From Maritalea porphyrae (lineage in GTDB: Bacteria > Pseudomonadota > Alphaproteobacteria > Rhizobiales > Devosiaceae), in NCBI RefSeq assembly GCF_027213965.1, contig NZ_JAPWGX010000007.1:1-64000 (forward strand): a stretch of 64,000 bases of DNA, given 5' to 3'. A program made the translations under genes and the position numbers. The notes under the pieces were generated by a model. It did not search any database and was not told where the DNA came from. It was given only the letters and a program-made list of their open reading frames with translations. Position 1 is the first letter of the stretch, and each line of letters opens with the position of its first letter. Shown one piece after another: positions 1 to 9,105 of this stretch.

Positions 1-2333
1 TGATTGAGAACGTCGGTCGTATCGCCATCAATCTGAATTTTGTACGACGACACCGGCGCGGCCAAATTGAATACAAACTTTTTCGATTTTAGCTTGTCCA
101 AAGTCTCCGGCTCTTCTAGGTCCGTTGTCACATCAACTGCTTCAACGGTGTCATATGATCCACCGACTAAGATTTTGCATGTCAGTGTATGATCAGCCGC
201 ATCCCAATGCTTTGCCCGAAGAACCACTTCAACCGTGTCGCACGGTGCTGAAAGTGTACGGACGGTTGAGATATGATCCAAGTTGATATCACCGCGTGCC
301 GCAACCATGCTGGACCGCGTATCGCCAATACCAAACGAAGGCATCGCGTCAGTTGTACCAATTAAGATGGCTTTCAATTGAACAATACTGGGTCGTGACG
401 ATAAAGCGCTCAACAAAGAACCCACGCCACCAAACAGCGCCTGCCACACACCGCCAATAAGTCCCTCAATCACAATATTGGTGCCCTCGGGAATTGACGT
501 ATCACAATTGATCAACAAATTTTCGATGCCACCAGCGAGTTCGCAGCCATTCAATTGCACTTCAACCCGCGTATCTTTATAGCCGTTGAACCACAACTCG
601 AAAGCCAAATCGATATCGGCAGCAGCTGGCACCCAATCATCCCCGTTACGTTGGAAGAACGCGCCTTGAGCATATTTGTTGCCGGAGACTGTAGAACAGA
701 AATGCGAACCCTGCGAGACGATCCAAATGCCGTAAAGTCGCCCTTTGACCAATGAAGCCGCCTCAACATCAAACGAGGTTGGAGTTAGGCCTGCAAGGTC
801 TGCGTTCAACTCCGCTGGCGTTTTTGTCATTTTGTGCAAAACACGAGTAGGATCTGGGCGACCCGCCGCGTCAGTTTCAGTCAAGAACACATGCACATCC
901 CCGCTCTCCGCTTTGCGCGTAAAATAGAGATTTATTCGTCCAAGCGAGCCTTCTTGCGAGTTTAAGAATGTTGAACCAATCTGAAAGCCCTGCACTGTTT
1001 CTTGACTGGTTATATCGTCAAAATACGGCTCCTCTATTGTGCGAAGGACGTGATGGCCCCAGTAATACTCACGAACTTTTGAGTATGTTTGCACCATGTC
1101 TGGGCTCAAATGCTTGACGGTTTTCTCGCCCCAATTCCATTCCCAAGCTTCAATGGCTTCGTTGGTGATCGGATCATAGCGCGTGAGCGTCCTAACCGTA
1201 TCATTTCCATAATAGGGGAACCACTGAGTTGTTTCGCGCCAAACGCCATCGTTGGTATTTGGCACTTCCCCAGGTGCGAGTTTTAAATCCCCATGTTCCC
1301 ATTGAGTACGCGTTCTGGTGAGCTTCACGGTTTCCGTCGTTGTGCTCGTGAATGTCGCCAGAGCAACTTCCCCATCGCGACCCAATACCGACAAACGTTT
1401 GATCAGGTCGTGACGCGGCATCACCATATTGTCGATAACAGTAATCCGTTCATCGAGCGGATTTACAAGCGAAAGTCCGACCGAAGTTCGAGCTGCATCC
1501 CTAAAATGCAAACCATTCCGCACTTTACAATCAAACTCAGCATGGTCTTTGTCGCTTTGTCCCAAATCGATAAAGTTATCTGCGCTCCAATTGGTGTAAT
1601 TGTCGGGCAATTCATTCAACCGCTTTACGCGCGCAAAATCTCCAGCAAGGTTCACCACCATTTCCATTGGCGCCTTACCGCGTGCGGTGATGGCAAGTCC
1701 CGCTAGATCAGAGCGTAAGGTGTCGATCTGCGAACCTGCCAAATCCAAGCGTTTCTCAACGATTGTTAGGCGCGTGTTGAGCGATTTCAATGAGATCAGC
1801 CGATTGGCTTCAATCATCTCAATCTTTTCAATACCGGTTGTGGTCAAGGTGATATGAGCAACACCCAAAACATTGGCATCAAGTGCAGGCGGCTGTGGAT
1901 CAACATTTTCCGTGCCAGCAACCCGATCGATGTTGGCTGTGCGGTGGTTCTCAGTTGAAACAACCCGCGCTTCAGTTGTCCGTGCCACCGCATCCAGCAT
2001 AAATGTACGTGGCTCAACTGCCGCATCAATGCCAACGCCCCAGACAACAATCGTTACAATTCGTTTGGTGACGGCTGGCAAGAGAGAAACAAGATTGATG
2101 TTGGCGCTATCGTCTGCACGACCATATACTTTGCCATCGCGATAAAGGCGACCACCACCAACAGTCACTTCGGTAGGACTGGACTGCACTACAGATAATT
2201 GGATGTAGCCCGGTTGGTCGGTGATTGCGTCCGTCACAACATTGTCCAGAGCCTCTCGACTAAAAACACCAATGTTCTTGATGTCATCATTGGTAATGCG
2301 TTGATTTAAGCTCGGCGTGACAATTTTAGACAT
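1..2333 (-). CDS. Phage tail fibre-like protein (C-terminus beyond window)
   Basis: A long minus-strand reading frame starts at ATG 2333 and stays open to the window edge (about 777 residues, incomplete). It follows the baseplate J and tail I genes, the usual place of a tail fibre or a large baseplate-associated protein. The N-terminus (MSKIVTPSLNQRITNDDIKN) is followed by a region with heptad-like patterns near residues 180-220, and then long beta-rich stretches with many aromatic residues. The stretch around residues 300-420 (several W, Y and D) looks like a receptor- or carbohydrate-facing module. The family was not recognised with certainty; the assignment rests mostly on gene order. Plus-strand frames across this stretch are short and overlap one another, as expected of shadows. 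Confidence 0.75.
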   Translation of the reverse strand, partial: MSKIVTPSLNQRITNDDIKNIGVFSREALDNVVTDAITDQPGYIQLSVVQSSPTEVTVGGGRLYRDGKVYGRADDSANINLVSLLPAVTKRIVTIVVWGVGIDAAVEPRTFMLDAVARTTEARVVSTENHRTANIDRVAGTENVDPQPPALDANVLGVAHITLTTTGIEKIEMIEANRLISLKSLNTRLTIVEKRLDLAGSQIDTLRSDLAGLAITARGKAPMEMVVNLAGDFARVKRLNELPDNYTNWSADNFIDLGQSDKDHAEFDCKVRNGLHFRDAARTSVGLSLVNPLDERITVIDNMVMPRHDLIKRLSVLGRDGEVALATFTSTTTETVKLTRTRTQWEHGDLKLAPGEVPNTNDGVWRETTQWFPYYGNDTVRTLTRYDPITNEAIEAWEWNWGEKTVKHLSPDMVQTYSKVREYYWGHHVLRTIEEPYFDDITSQETVQGFQIGSTFLNSQEGSLGRINLYFTRKAESGDVHVFLTETDAAGRPDPTRVLHKMTKTPAELNADLAGLTPTSFDVEAASLVKGRLYGIWIVSQGSHFCSTVSGNKYAQGAFFQRNGDDWVPAAADIDLAFELWFNGYKDTRVEVQLNGCELAGGIENLLINCDTSIPEGTNIVIEGLIGGVWQALFGGVGSLLSALSSRPSIVQLKAILIGTTDAMPSFGIGDTRSSMVAARGDINLDHISTVRTLSAPCDTVEVVLRAKHWDAADHTLTCKILVGGSYDTVEAVDVTTDLEEPETLDKLKSKKFVFNLAAPVSSYKIQIDGDTTDVLN

Positions 2334-2342
2334 AAAAGTCTC

Positions 2343-3608
2343 CTAAAGGCTGGCAGGCACGCGCGCGTCTAAAGCGGTGCTTTGATCTAGTGGCAGGCCA
2401 AGATCGAGACTTGGCGCTTTGGTTGTTTGAAAGTCGACCAACAAGCGGTCAGTAAATCGTTTAGAAGCGCAGATTGCATCTAGCGATGCGTTGAGCTTTT
2501 TAAGATCATCCGTGCTGACAAAATCATCATCAAAAAAAGATTGGTCTGCAAAAATACCGTCGTGCAGCAAGACAGTACCTTCAGCACGCACCAGCATTTC
2601 GCCCGTATGAGCTGGGAAGCCCAATCGCGCGATATCAACAAATCCCATTGTGTCAATAATGGGTGCTGCAATATCCCGATCGTGGAAATAAATAATGTCA
2701 GAAATCAGTGCTTCTGCATAATCGTCACTTAGGCAACCGTCGTCTGCAAAATCTGCATCCAAAAAGAAGCCACCATGCCCCTCACCTTGTGACGATACAC
2801 GCTCATATCGAGGCGACCGCGGCTCAAGACTTGCTCCAACACTATCGAGCGGTAAGTTGTCTATTTCACTATTCAGGCCAGCGTTCAGGCGAAACGAGTA
2901 CACGGTTTGCACTGGATCACCCGACGCCAAAAAGTCTGTGTCTAAATAGCCTTCATCGGCATAAAAACCAGCTTCATCGCGCTTTGGCAGAGTAACACGT
3001 TCATAACCGTCACCATTTTCGTCACCACCCACTTCATCCAACCGCACTTCAATTTCTTCTTGCGCATCAGCAGCTTTGAAAAATGCACGGCGTCCGAGAA
3101 GTTCATGCGCTCGATCAACACCAAGAAAATCAACACCGTAAAATGAGTGATCCAGAAAAACACCGTCAGGCGGCAACCAGCTCCCTTCGCGGGTTTCCAA
3201 ACTGATCCGAACACGCGGCATCCGTTTGATGTAGGCATCCCACTCTTGCTTATTGACCGGTCCACCGACAAAGAAACCCTGTGGTCCCGTTTTTGTCTCA
3301 ACGAGCTCAGCATCAACGATATTCAGATAACGCCTATGGCCCTCTTTCGTGCCTTTCAGGCTGTGGTTTTCCAGCGATTGAGCGCAAACGGAGCGCTTCT
3401 TTAACTCGTCCCAATCTTCATCCCAGATATCAACCGATAGTTCGTGTGCCAAAAAATTGAGCAATTCAAAGGGACAAAGCCAAGGGTCTTTGAAACGCCG
3501 GATAACGTCTGGATCAAGCTGATCCCAGCGTTCACCAGAGACGCGCTCTACCGCCTTTTCCCACTGTGTGGAATTGGGTGGCAAAATGGTTTGGAAATCA
3601 GCCGTCAT
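2343..3608 (-). CDS. Phage tail protein I-like, with four internal repeats
   Basis: 421 residues. The first ~130 residues fit the P2 gpI tail protein (PxxS...WEKAVERV, then DPWLCPFELLNFLAHELSVD and a tryptophan-rich segment), which links baseplate and tail fibre. P2 gpI is under 200 residues, so this protein is more than twice as long. The extra part contains four diverged copies of a G-x-F-(L/A)-D-x-x-(F/Y) motif, at about residues 149, 214, 279 and 350, spaced 65, 65 and 71 residues apart. YERV precedes two of the copies. The gene overlaps the end of the J gene by 11 bases and is followed after 9 bases by the fibre gene. The repeats may form an array at the baseplate tip; that is inference. 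Confidence 0.8.
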   Translation of the reverse strand: MTADFQTILPPNSTQWEKAVERVSGERWDQLDPDVIRRFKDPWLCPFELLNFLAHELSVDIWDEDWDELKKRSVCAQSLENHSLKGTKEGHRRYLNIVDAELVETKTGPQGFFVGGPVNKQEWDAYIKRMPRVRISLETREGSWLPPDGVFLDHSFYGVDFLGVDRAHELLGRRAFFKAADAQEEIEVRLDEVGGDENGDGYERVTLPKRDEAGFYADEGYLDTDFLASGDPVQTVYSFRLNAGLNSEIDNLPLDSVGASLEPRSPRYERVSSQGEGHGGFFLDADFADDGCLSDDYAEALISDIIYFHDRDIAAPIIDTMGFVDIARLGFPAHTGEMLVRAEGTVLLHDGIFADQSFFDDDFVSTDDLKKLNASLDAICASKRFTDRLLVDFQTTKAPSLDLGLPLDQSTALDARVPASL

Positions 3609-4461
3609 GAGTTGAGACCTTCACAGTAATACCCACACAGCGACCTAATTCCCCCTCCAGTCGCGCTATATGGCCAGTGGGTTGATTGATCACAACGCGA
3701 TCAACAGGACCAACCGTTGCGGCTGCATGAATGGCAGAAGGCGGAATATCGCGCGCCGGTGTAAATCGAGCTGCGGCCATTTTGGCCAAGCTTTCCTCAA
3801 CTGATGTTCGCACCGACAACGGATCGGGACCAGGCAGTACAAACACCTCAACATCAATCACATAATCAAACTGGCTGACTGATCCGACGTAAACCGTATC
3901 AGTAAATGGCTTGATATCGTCCTTGTGCAAATGAAACCGCACAAATTCAACAAGCTCAGCAGATGCAATCCCATCCACCCCTTTTGCTTGCACAGCAATC
4001 TGCGCCACCCCATCGCTCGGTGACCACACATCAACATTTGAAACATCTTTATGGGCAGATAAAGCGTGGAAGATATATCCACCACGAGTGCCAATCCCAG
4101 CCGCTTCCGGCTCCAACAGAACACGACGCCGGAATGCCTCGTCCAACTCTCCATCAAGACGCATGAGCGGCAACGCAAGATGATCAAGGTCAGAGCCAAC
4201 AGCAAATGCCTTCATCACCGCCTTAATGGCGTCATTGATTTCAGACTTAACCAACATTTCCCGATAGGCATCAGTCTCTTGCAAAATCTTGCCGGGATCT
4301 GTTTCAAGCTCGGCAACATCATAATCAATATCTCGATCATCGAACAACGCAACAAGCCGCGTCATTCTATCCGCCAGAATGGCTTCGTAATCGACGCCAC
4401 GAATGGCTAAAGGTGCCGGGAAACGTGAGAGGTCCAGCGTTTCTGCAGTGTATCGTGACAT
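3598..4461 (-). CDS. Baseplate assembly protein J-like
   Basis: 287 residues, close to the usual length of P2 gpJ / Mu gp47-type baseplate wedge proteins. The sequence has the family layout: an N-terminal segment ending in an ETDPGKILQETDAYREM stretch, the middle RLDGELDEAFRRRVLLEP, and a C-terminal domain with LPGPDPLSVRTSVEESLAKM. It is an edge component of the contractile-tail baseplate. It lies between the gp25-like gene and the tail I gene, with an 11-base overlap to the latter, which implies coupled translation. The order V, small protein, W, J, I matches contractile-tailed temperate phages. Confidence 0.88.
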   Translation of the reverse strand: MSRYTAETLDLSRFPAPLAIRGVDYEAILADRMTRLVALFDDRDIDYDVAELETDPGKILQETDAYREMLVKSEINDAIKAVMKAFAVGSDLDHLALPLMRLDGELDEAFRRRVLLEPEAAGIGTRGGYIFHALSAHKDVSNVDVWSPSDGVAQIAVQAKGVDGIASAELVEFVRFHLHKDDIKPFTDTVYVGSVSQFDYVIDVEVFVLPGPDPLSVRTSVEESLAKMAAARFTPARDIPPSAIHAAATVGPVDRVVINQPTGHIARLEGELGRCVGITVKVSTHDG

Positions 4462-4469
4462 TGAAAATC

Positions 4470-4829
4470 CTAGAATAAGAAGGTTTGTTGAAATGCTACG
4501 GTTTGATCCCCAAGGTGCCCTCTTGGCAAATAGTCCCCATCAATGAAAAAGCCTAGCTTTCCCCTGGAAACATCGTGACCAGTCCGAGAGAAAAAACTTG
4601 TAGGTCTAAAACGCGGCTCCCACAGATCGATGGCAATTGCCAACAAATGGGCGAAACGAAGGAACAATTCTGGGCTCATGTTACGGCCCAAAAGCGCCAA
4701 CCCAACCAAACCAAACTGCTCACGGCGAACACGCATGGTGATTTGAGTTGAGACTATGCACTTCAGAGCGGCCTGAACTTCGGGCCAACCGTTGATTGGT
4801 CTACCGGTTTTCCCATCGATTCCACTCAT
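4470..4829 (-). CDS. Baseplate wedge protein, gpW/gp25-like
   Basis: 119 residues. It begins MSGIDGKTGRPINGW and has the gp25/W features: a G-x-P-(I/L)-x-G start, the segment VQAALKCIVSTQITMRVRRE (residues about 18-37), then a hydrophobic helix. Family members are small lysozyme-like wedge proteins that nucleate the baseplate ring. The start codon overlaps the stop of the preceding 63-residue gene (4826-4829), typical of coupled phage tail genes. The C-terminal 45 residues are less like the family. Confidence 0.75.
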   Translation of the reverse strand: MSGIDGKTGRPINGWPEVQAALKCIVSTQITMRVRREQFGLVGLALLGRNMSPELFLRFAHLLAIAIDLWEPRFRPTSFFSRTGHDVSRGKLGFFIDGDYLPRGHLGDQTVAFQQTFLF

Positions 4830-5017
4830 TTGACCTTGATAACCTTTGCCGGTTCGGCGGACACAGGCTTGGTGTCGTTGGTCTCTGCGATTAGGTGCCC
4901 CAACGTTTCATAGTACGCGGCAACTTTGTCGTTGAGTTCAATGACTTGATCTGGTTCAACTAACCTTCCATTAATTCGATCACCAGATTTATCCGTAACT
5001 CTGTATTTTTTTTGCAT
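4826..5017 (-). CDS. Small phage protein of unknown function in the baseplate operon
   Basis: 63 residues, charged (MQKKYRVTDKSGDRINGRLV...). No family recognised. It lies between the baseplate V and W genes, starts 10 bases after V ends, and its stop overlaps the W start in an ATGA. A ribosome-binding sequence (AGGAGAGA) stands just before the ATG. Contextually it could be a small structural or chaperone protein of the tail; nothing in the sequence shows which. Confidence 0.7.
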   Translation of the reverse strand: MQKKYRVTDKSGDRINGRLVEPDQVIELNDKVAAYYETLGHLIAETNDTKPVSAEPAKVIKVK

Positions 5018-5027
5018 CGTTTCTCTC

Positions 5028-5564
5028 CTAAATTAGCACCCCTTCGGCGCCATCAACCGCTTTGTCTTCGGCAGTGTCCTTGCCGCCCTTAAAGTGAGCG
5101 GGCCGTGTGCCGTTGTTCAAAATTGTTTTGGTTGTGGTTTTGACTTCACCAGCTGAGACAAATAGACCGACACCACCCACCGTGATTTGAATACCGCCAT
5201 CTACAATAAGGACGCGAGCATCGCCGCGTTGCAGCAATATCAAACCGTCACCAGCATCAGGCACCGGAAACTCATCTGAAAAGAAACCACCCATCGCGAA
5301 GCCCTGGCGCATATCTCCATTTGGCGCGAACGACATCATTGTTTGCCCAACAACTGGCGTCACTTTCGAACTGTTATTGCCCGCCGCTTCTGGCAATTGC
5401 ATCCAAGGCGACAAGAATTTTTTGCGTCCGTCCGGCGCATAGTCCAATCTCACTCGGTGCGTTTCTGGATCATATTGATCCACCCGACCTGGCCGCATTA
5501 TACGCGCCATGTCTTCAGACAAACGATTGTGGCGCCCTATCAAGCGAGCCAAATAACTGGTCAT
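5028..5564 (-). CDS. Phage baseplate assembly protein V-like (tail spike hub)
   Basis: 178 residues from ATG 5564, chosen because upstream in-frame residues overlap the end of the previous gene and do not look like the family. Central residues (RPGRVDQYDPETHRVRLDYA, then W and LPEAAG) form the OB-fold typical of gpV. The stretch PVVGQTMMSFAPNGDMRQG and the glycine-rich IQITVGGVGLFVSAGEV are typical of the trimeric beta-helix spike. The protein should form the membrane-puncturing tip under the baseplate. An apex metal-binding HxH motif is not obvious; the protein ends in an acidic tail (DTAEDKAVDGAEGVLI). Confidence 0.85.
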   Translation of the reverse strand: MTSYLARLIGRHNRLSEDMARIMRPGRVDQYDPETHRVRLDYAPDGRKKFLSPWMQLPEAAGNNSSKVTPVVGQTMMSFAPNGDMRQGFAMGGFFSDEFPVPDAGDGLILLQRGDARVLIVDGGIQITVGGVGLFVSAGEVKTTTKTILNNGTRPAHFKGGKDTAEDKAVDGAEGVLI

Positions 5565-5574
5565 TGCACCCCAC

Positions 5575-6336
5575 CTAATTGAAACTAATCTCAAACCCCA
5601 ATGGCCATTCGGTTTCAGGCAAATCCACGGTTTCCAGATTAGGACCAAGTCCCAACAATGCGCCCCCGTTTGTGGTTGTTTCCAACCTCTCAATTGCCGC
5701 AACCCAATCGGCTTTTTCGCCTGCATTGAACCAGTTTGCGATATAGCTAGCGAAAATCACACTATCGGGGTTGTTTTCCAACGCGGATAAGCAATCAGCA
5801 AACACACCCGTCGCCGGCATGCTTTGCACTGGTTCTGCTATTGTTTGAAACTCAAACACCAATTGGCGGGCTGCAAATACCGCACCGCTTTCATTACTCG
5901 CACCACGTTTGATGGAAAACTTCATTGGTTTGCTTGCAGTCAGTTTGAGCAACAATTGTGCCCACGCGTTATCAGCACTTTGCAATGCGCCCACGATTTG
6001 TGCGCTTAAGTATGCAACGCGCAGATCCAACAATGCGTCCGTCAGAATGGGTTTCAATTGCGCCTGCGCGGCCTCAGACGTCGAAACACCAGCTTCGCTA
6101 GATTTGACAATTCTTGCCAGCGCACATTCAATCACCAACTCATGACGCGGACCTGCACCCTGCTCGATCGTATTTGAATATCCATCCGAATAAGCTACAA
6201 CAATTGGAACTTCACCTTGTTCGCCGGCAATATCCTCAATCTTAGCCACCCGACTGTCCCAAACATTAGTTTGAGCCAGCGTTGTGCCAAGAAGCGCTTG
6301 CACGGCCAGATGGCGCAAAAGAATTTGGGTGATCAT
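5575..6336 (-). CDS. Phage protein of unknown function, tail-terminator position
   Basis: 253 residues with no membrane segments. The start overlaps the stop of the preceding gene at 6333-6336 (ATGA). It lies between the head-tail joining genes and baseplate V, where contractile-tail phages with lambda-like heads carry a tail completion or terminator protein. The sequence starts with a helix (MITQILLRHLAVQALLG) and has a middle part with VPIVVAYSDGYSNTIEQG, a beta pattern seen in terminator-type proteins. No diagnostic motif was seen, so the role is positional. Confidence 0.7.
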   Translation of the reverse strand: MITQILLRHLAVQALLGTTLAQTNVWDSRVAKIEDIAGEQGEVPIVVAYSDGYSNTIEQGAGPRHELVIECALARIVKSSEAGVSTSEAAQAQLKPILTDALLDLRVAYLSAQIVGALQSADNAWAQLLLKLTASKPMKFSIKRGASNESGAVFAARQLVFEFQTIAEPVQSMPATGVFADCLSALENNPDSVIFASYIANWFNAGEKADWVAAIERLETTTNGGALLGLGPNLETVDLPETEWPLGFEISFN

Positions 6337-6731
6337 GTGCTTGCTAGCTCCAAAACCAAGCGTCCGTTCTCATCACGCGAAAAATCGTGAACAACAAGCA
6401 ACGGCGCGTCAGCACGATGAGGCAAATGAATTTGGTCATCTTTACTGGGTGTATAGTCCAACTCATCGTCCGACAAAGTTGCCTGAACGCGGGTCCAGTT
6501 TATCTTATGATTAAACTCTTGGTTACCTGGTCGCGAACCGTCCAAACGCCCTTCAAGAGGCGTAAAGTTGATAATGGCTCGCGCTTCAATCTGTTCGTTG
6601 GATGCGATTTCAGGCAATCCCGTGAATTGACTGACCTTCAAAACTGGTAAAATCAAAACGGGCTCAGCAAAAACACGATCAACAATGTTGGCTGATCGCG
6701 CCGCTAAGCGATGAAATGGTGAGCCCGTCAT
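6333..6731 (-). CDS. Probable head-tail joining protein
   Basis: 132 residues. The start MTGSPFHRLAARSANIVDRV and the end FSRDENGRLVLELAST fit the small adaptor proteins that follow the capsid decoration gene in lambda-like and Mu-like modules. The gene sits 12 bases after the DUF2190-like gene and overlaps the next gene by 4 bases. It is expected to act at the head-tail interface after DNA packaging. The family call is from order and general resemblance rather than from a strong motif. Confidence 0.65.
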   Translation of the reverse strand: MTGSPFHRLAARSANIVDRVFAEPVLILPVLKVSQFTGLPEIASNEQIEARAIINFTPLEGRLDGSRPGNQEFNHKINWTRVQATLSDDELDYTPSKDDQIHLPHRADAPLLVVHDFSRDENGRLVLELAST

Positions 6732-6743
6732 CTTTTCAACAAC

Positions 6744-7073
6744 CTATTTAGATTGTGCCAAACGCACGTCAATAGATGGTGTGGCTGCGGCTACTTCTGC
6801 AAGCTGAGCCGAATGACCAATGAATGTGTTGCTGGTCGCAACATCGGTGATCGCTGTACCATCCCAGTAAAGCGCAATGCCTGGCGCGAGTGCTTTGTCG
6901 GTAACCTTTGGTAGGGTGTAGACCCCAGTCAAATCCATTTCACCTTGCTCGCCAATTTCATATTTTCCGATAGCGACCCCAGCCAGTTTTCCAACCACCA
7001 CTACCGCGCCAGATGCGACCGCAGCTGCTGCAATAAAGCTCAGCGTGCTGCCGGCTTGTACAAAATTTTTCAT
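6744..7073 (-). CDS. DUF2190-like capsid decoration protein
   Basis: 109 residues from ATG 7073. The sequence MKNFVQAGSTLSFIAAAAVA, followed by SGAVVVVGKLAGVAIG and then EMDLTGVYTLPKV, is the typical all-beta arrangement of small capsid cement proteins (DUF2190). It binds the outside of the assembled head. It directly follows the major capsid gene in transcription order, the normal place. An upstream in-frame extension to 7127 exists but lacks family resemblance, so the shorter start was kept. Confidence 0.85.
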   Translation of the reverse strand: MKNFVQAGSTLSFIAAAAVASGAVVVVGKLAGVAIGKYEIGEQGEMDLTGVYTLPKVTDKALAPGIALYWDGTAITDVATSNTFIGHSAQLAEVAAATPSIDVRLAQSK

Positions 7074-7141
7074 GATATTATTCCAGTCTTTGAGAAACAA
7101 AAAATGGCGTGGCCAATACCACGCCAAACGATGTTCAGCCG

Positions 7142-9103
7142 TTAAGCTGGTTGAGGAACTTTATGCAGGCCTTTTTCGCTCAGCACGTTCACACCAACAT
7201 CTTGGCGGACTTTGAACTCAGTGCCATCTTTGCGCCAAACATCTGTTTGATCCAAAAATGGCTCTTCATTGCCCTCGAGATATGTAACCTCGATCGTGTC
7301 ATGCGCGTGTTGATCTGCAAGTAAGAAGAAATCGCCATTGCTGATGCGCCCCTCTTGTACCAATTCAGCCATATTTCGCACAACGTTTGGCACGCCCACG
7401 TGTTTGGCATCAGGATCAGCCTGCGCGGCCAGCAACACAGCAATGTCATCAGATGTTTCTGGACCACAAATAATGTACTTTGGCGCAATGTTAAGTGCCG
7501 TAGCAACCTTGCCATCATCCTGCATCATTGCCATGCTCTTACGAGCAGCTTTCAGTGAAGAAATAGTGGGCAAAGAACCAGCGGACAAATTCTTATAGTC
7601 AGCGTGGAACAAGTCCTTGCCTTTGAACTTGTATGCAGGATTGGTAAAGACCAAGAATACCAATGTACCAATTGTGCGCTTTGCAGCCCGCCCCATCTTG
7701 AGCGGGATTTTAGTAATCGCGTTTAGATCATCATTGATGATCATTTCACGTGTTACACCGAACGTACGGCCATATGTGGATAGAAAGGCACTCACGCCAC
7801 TTTCACCAATTGTTGCGTGCTTGTATTCACCACCCTCGCCCTTTGGCGCCAGTTCGGGGAACAGCCCCACATCAACACGTTTAACTTCTTTGAAGTCTGT
7901 ATGGGTGCCAACTGAGGTGAACTTGGAGAAAGTTTCTTCAATCTCATCAAAGCCTTTTAGCATCGACAAGCGGGCAACATTTTGCAAGATAAGTGGAAAA
8001 TCTGCAGTTGAATGCATACCGCTGCCAGAACGCGTGAACGCTTCCCCCACAAGAGGCATCCGATCCATACCGCGCGTTGACACACTGGTTCGCTCCAAGC
8101 TCTCACGTGCCAAGTCTTCAAGGCGCAGGCTGGTAAACTCATTTCGTTCACCCCCAATTGCTGCCCGTGCCATCATGCCCAATGATGCGCCTTCGATGAA
8201 ACGATCGCGACCATCAGCGGTGATGGATGTTGTGGCAGTGATCGGAGCCGCCTCAGAAACCTTGGCCATTTTTTCAAACGCACGCTTGCGGAAATCATCC
8301 ACGCTATCTTCGCTATCAATTGCCGTTTTGATATCGTCATGAGACATGCCGGCACGTTTCCCAATGTCATGAATTTCTGAGATGCGCGTGCGCTCTGCCC
8401 GTGTCACGGTATTCGCATCAACTTGCGTAGTTGCTTCTGCGATTGCGCCGCGTGTTTGCTCATCTGGCGTATTTTCAATTGGGGCAACACTTTGCCCTTC
8501 AGCTTTTTTAGGCACTTGCGTGACCTCCTGGTTGAATTGGGCATCGGCCCGATTGAAATCTTTGTGTGGAATGGCAGACCGAATGAGCGCCTCAGCATCG
8601 GCTGGCACCGAAACCAATGACACTTCGAGCAAAGTCCATTTTGTGGCGGTCAAAGTGTCATGATCAGCACCCTCAGTGCGCACCTGCGTCCATTGTTCGA
8701 CGGTGTAACCAATCGAGAGTCCGCTCAATTCACCGTTGCGCACCATCTCTTCAGCCCGTTTGGCGGAATCGCCTTCCCCGAACTTGATTGTGCCGATCAA
8801 TTTCCCATCGTTGATGGACGCGCTCACGACTTTGCCAAGAACAGCATCCAGCGATCGTTTATTGTGGTGGTCCAGAAACGGCACGATGTCTTTTTCAAGC
8901 CGCTCAAGGTTGATGGCCTCTTTCGAGATCTCCAACACCTCTTCGATGCCGTAGATCATCCGGCTTGACCCTGCTGAGAATACGGCCTCTACGGTTCGGT
9001 TTTCTTCGTCGTACGTAGATGGCGAGACCAAAACGAAGCGCGCAAGGTTATTCCCAATCAGTTCAGTGGGAACTGAAGGCACAATCTTTGATGTCTGAGG
9101 CAT
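7142..9103 (-). CDS. Prohead protease / major capsid protein fusion
   Basis: 653 residues. Residues ~20-175 are an S78-type prohead protease with His79/His80 in FLDHHN, Ser130 in ELSGLSIGY and Glu160 in LLEVSLVSVPAD. Residues ~290-650 are a Mu-F-like major capsid protein (TYGRTFGVTREMIINDDL; later a conserved GKDLFHADYKN). The linker of ~110 residues is charged and helical, and probably acts as the scaffold. The protease should release itself and the scaffold during head maturation. Such fusions are known in lambda-like heads of alphaproteobacterial and enterobacterial phages. It lies 2 bases from the portal gene. A second S78-like protein is encoded at 18066-18563. Confidence 0.92.
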   Translation of the reverse strand: MPQTSKIVPSVPTELIGNNLARFVLVSPSTYDEENRTVEAVFSAGSSRMIYGIEEVLEISKEAINLERLEKDIVPFLDHHNKRSLDAVLGKVVSASINDGKLIGTIKFGEGDSAKRAEEMVRNGELSGLSIGYTVEQWTQVRTEGADHDTLTATKWTLLEVSLVSVPADAEALIRSAIPHKDFNRADAQFNQEVTQVPKKAEGQSVAPIENTPDEQTRGAIAEATTQVDANTVTRAERTRISEIHDIGKRAGMSHDDIKTAIDSEDSVDDFRKRAFEKMAKVSEAAPITATTSITADGRDRFIEGASLGMMARAAIGGERNEFTSLRLEDLARESLERTSVSTRGMDRMPLVGEAFTRSGSGMHSTADFPLILQNVARLSMLKGFDEIEETFSKFTSVGTHTDFKEVKRVDVGLFPELAPKGEGGEYKHATIGESGVSAFLSTYGRTFGVTREMIINDDLNAITKIPLKMGRAAKRTIGTLVFLVFTNPAYKFKGKDLFHADYKNLSAGSLPTISSLKAARKSMAMMQDDGKVATALNIAPKYIICGPETSDDIAVLLAAQADPDAKHVGVPNVVRNMAELVQEGRISNGDFFLLADQHAHDTIEVTYLEGNEEPFLDQTDVWRKDGTEFKVRQDVGVNVLSEKGLHKVPQPA

Positions 9104-9105
9104 GA

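Noticed and set aside
1293-1706. 137-codon plus-strand frame inside the tail fibre gene
   Set aside because: Overlaps several other short frames, lacks a ribosome-binding site and family resemblance; the minus frame is continuous for 2.3 kb.
7617-8342. 241-codon plus-strand frame opposite the capsid fusion
   Set aside because: The opposite strand encodes clear S78 and capsid motifs; this frame is serine- and arginine-rich and is a shadow.
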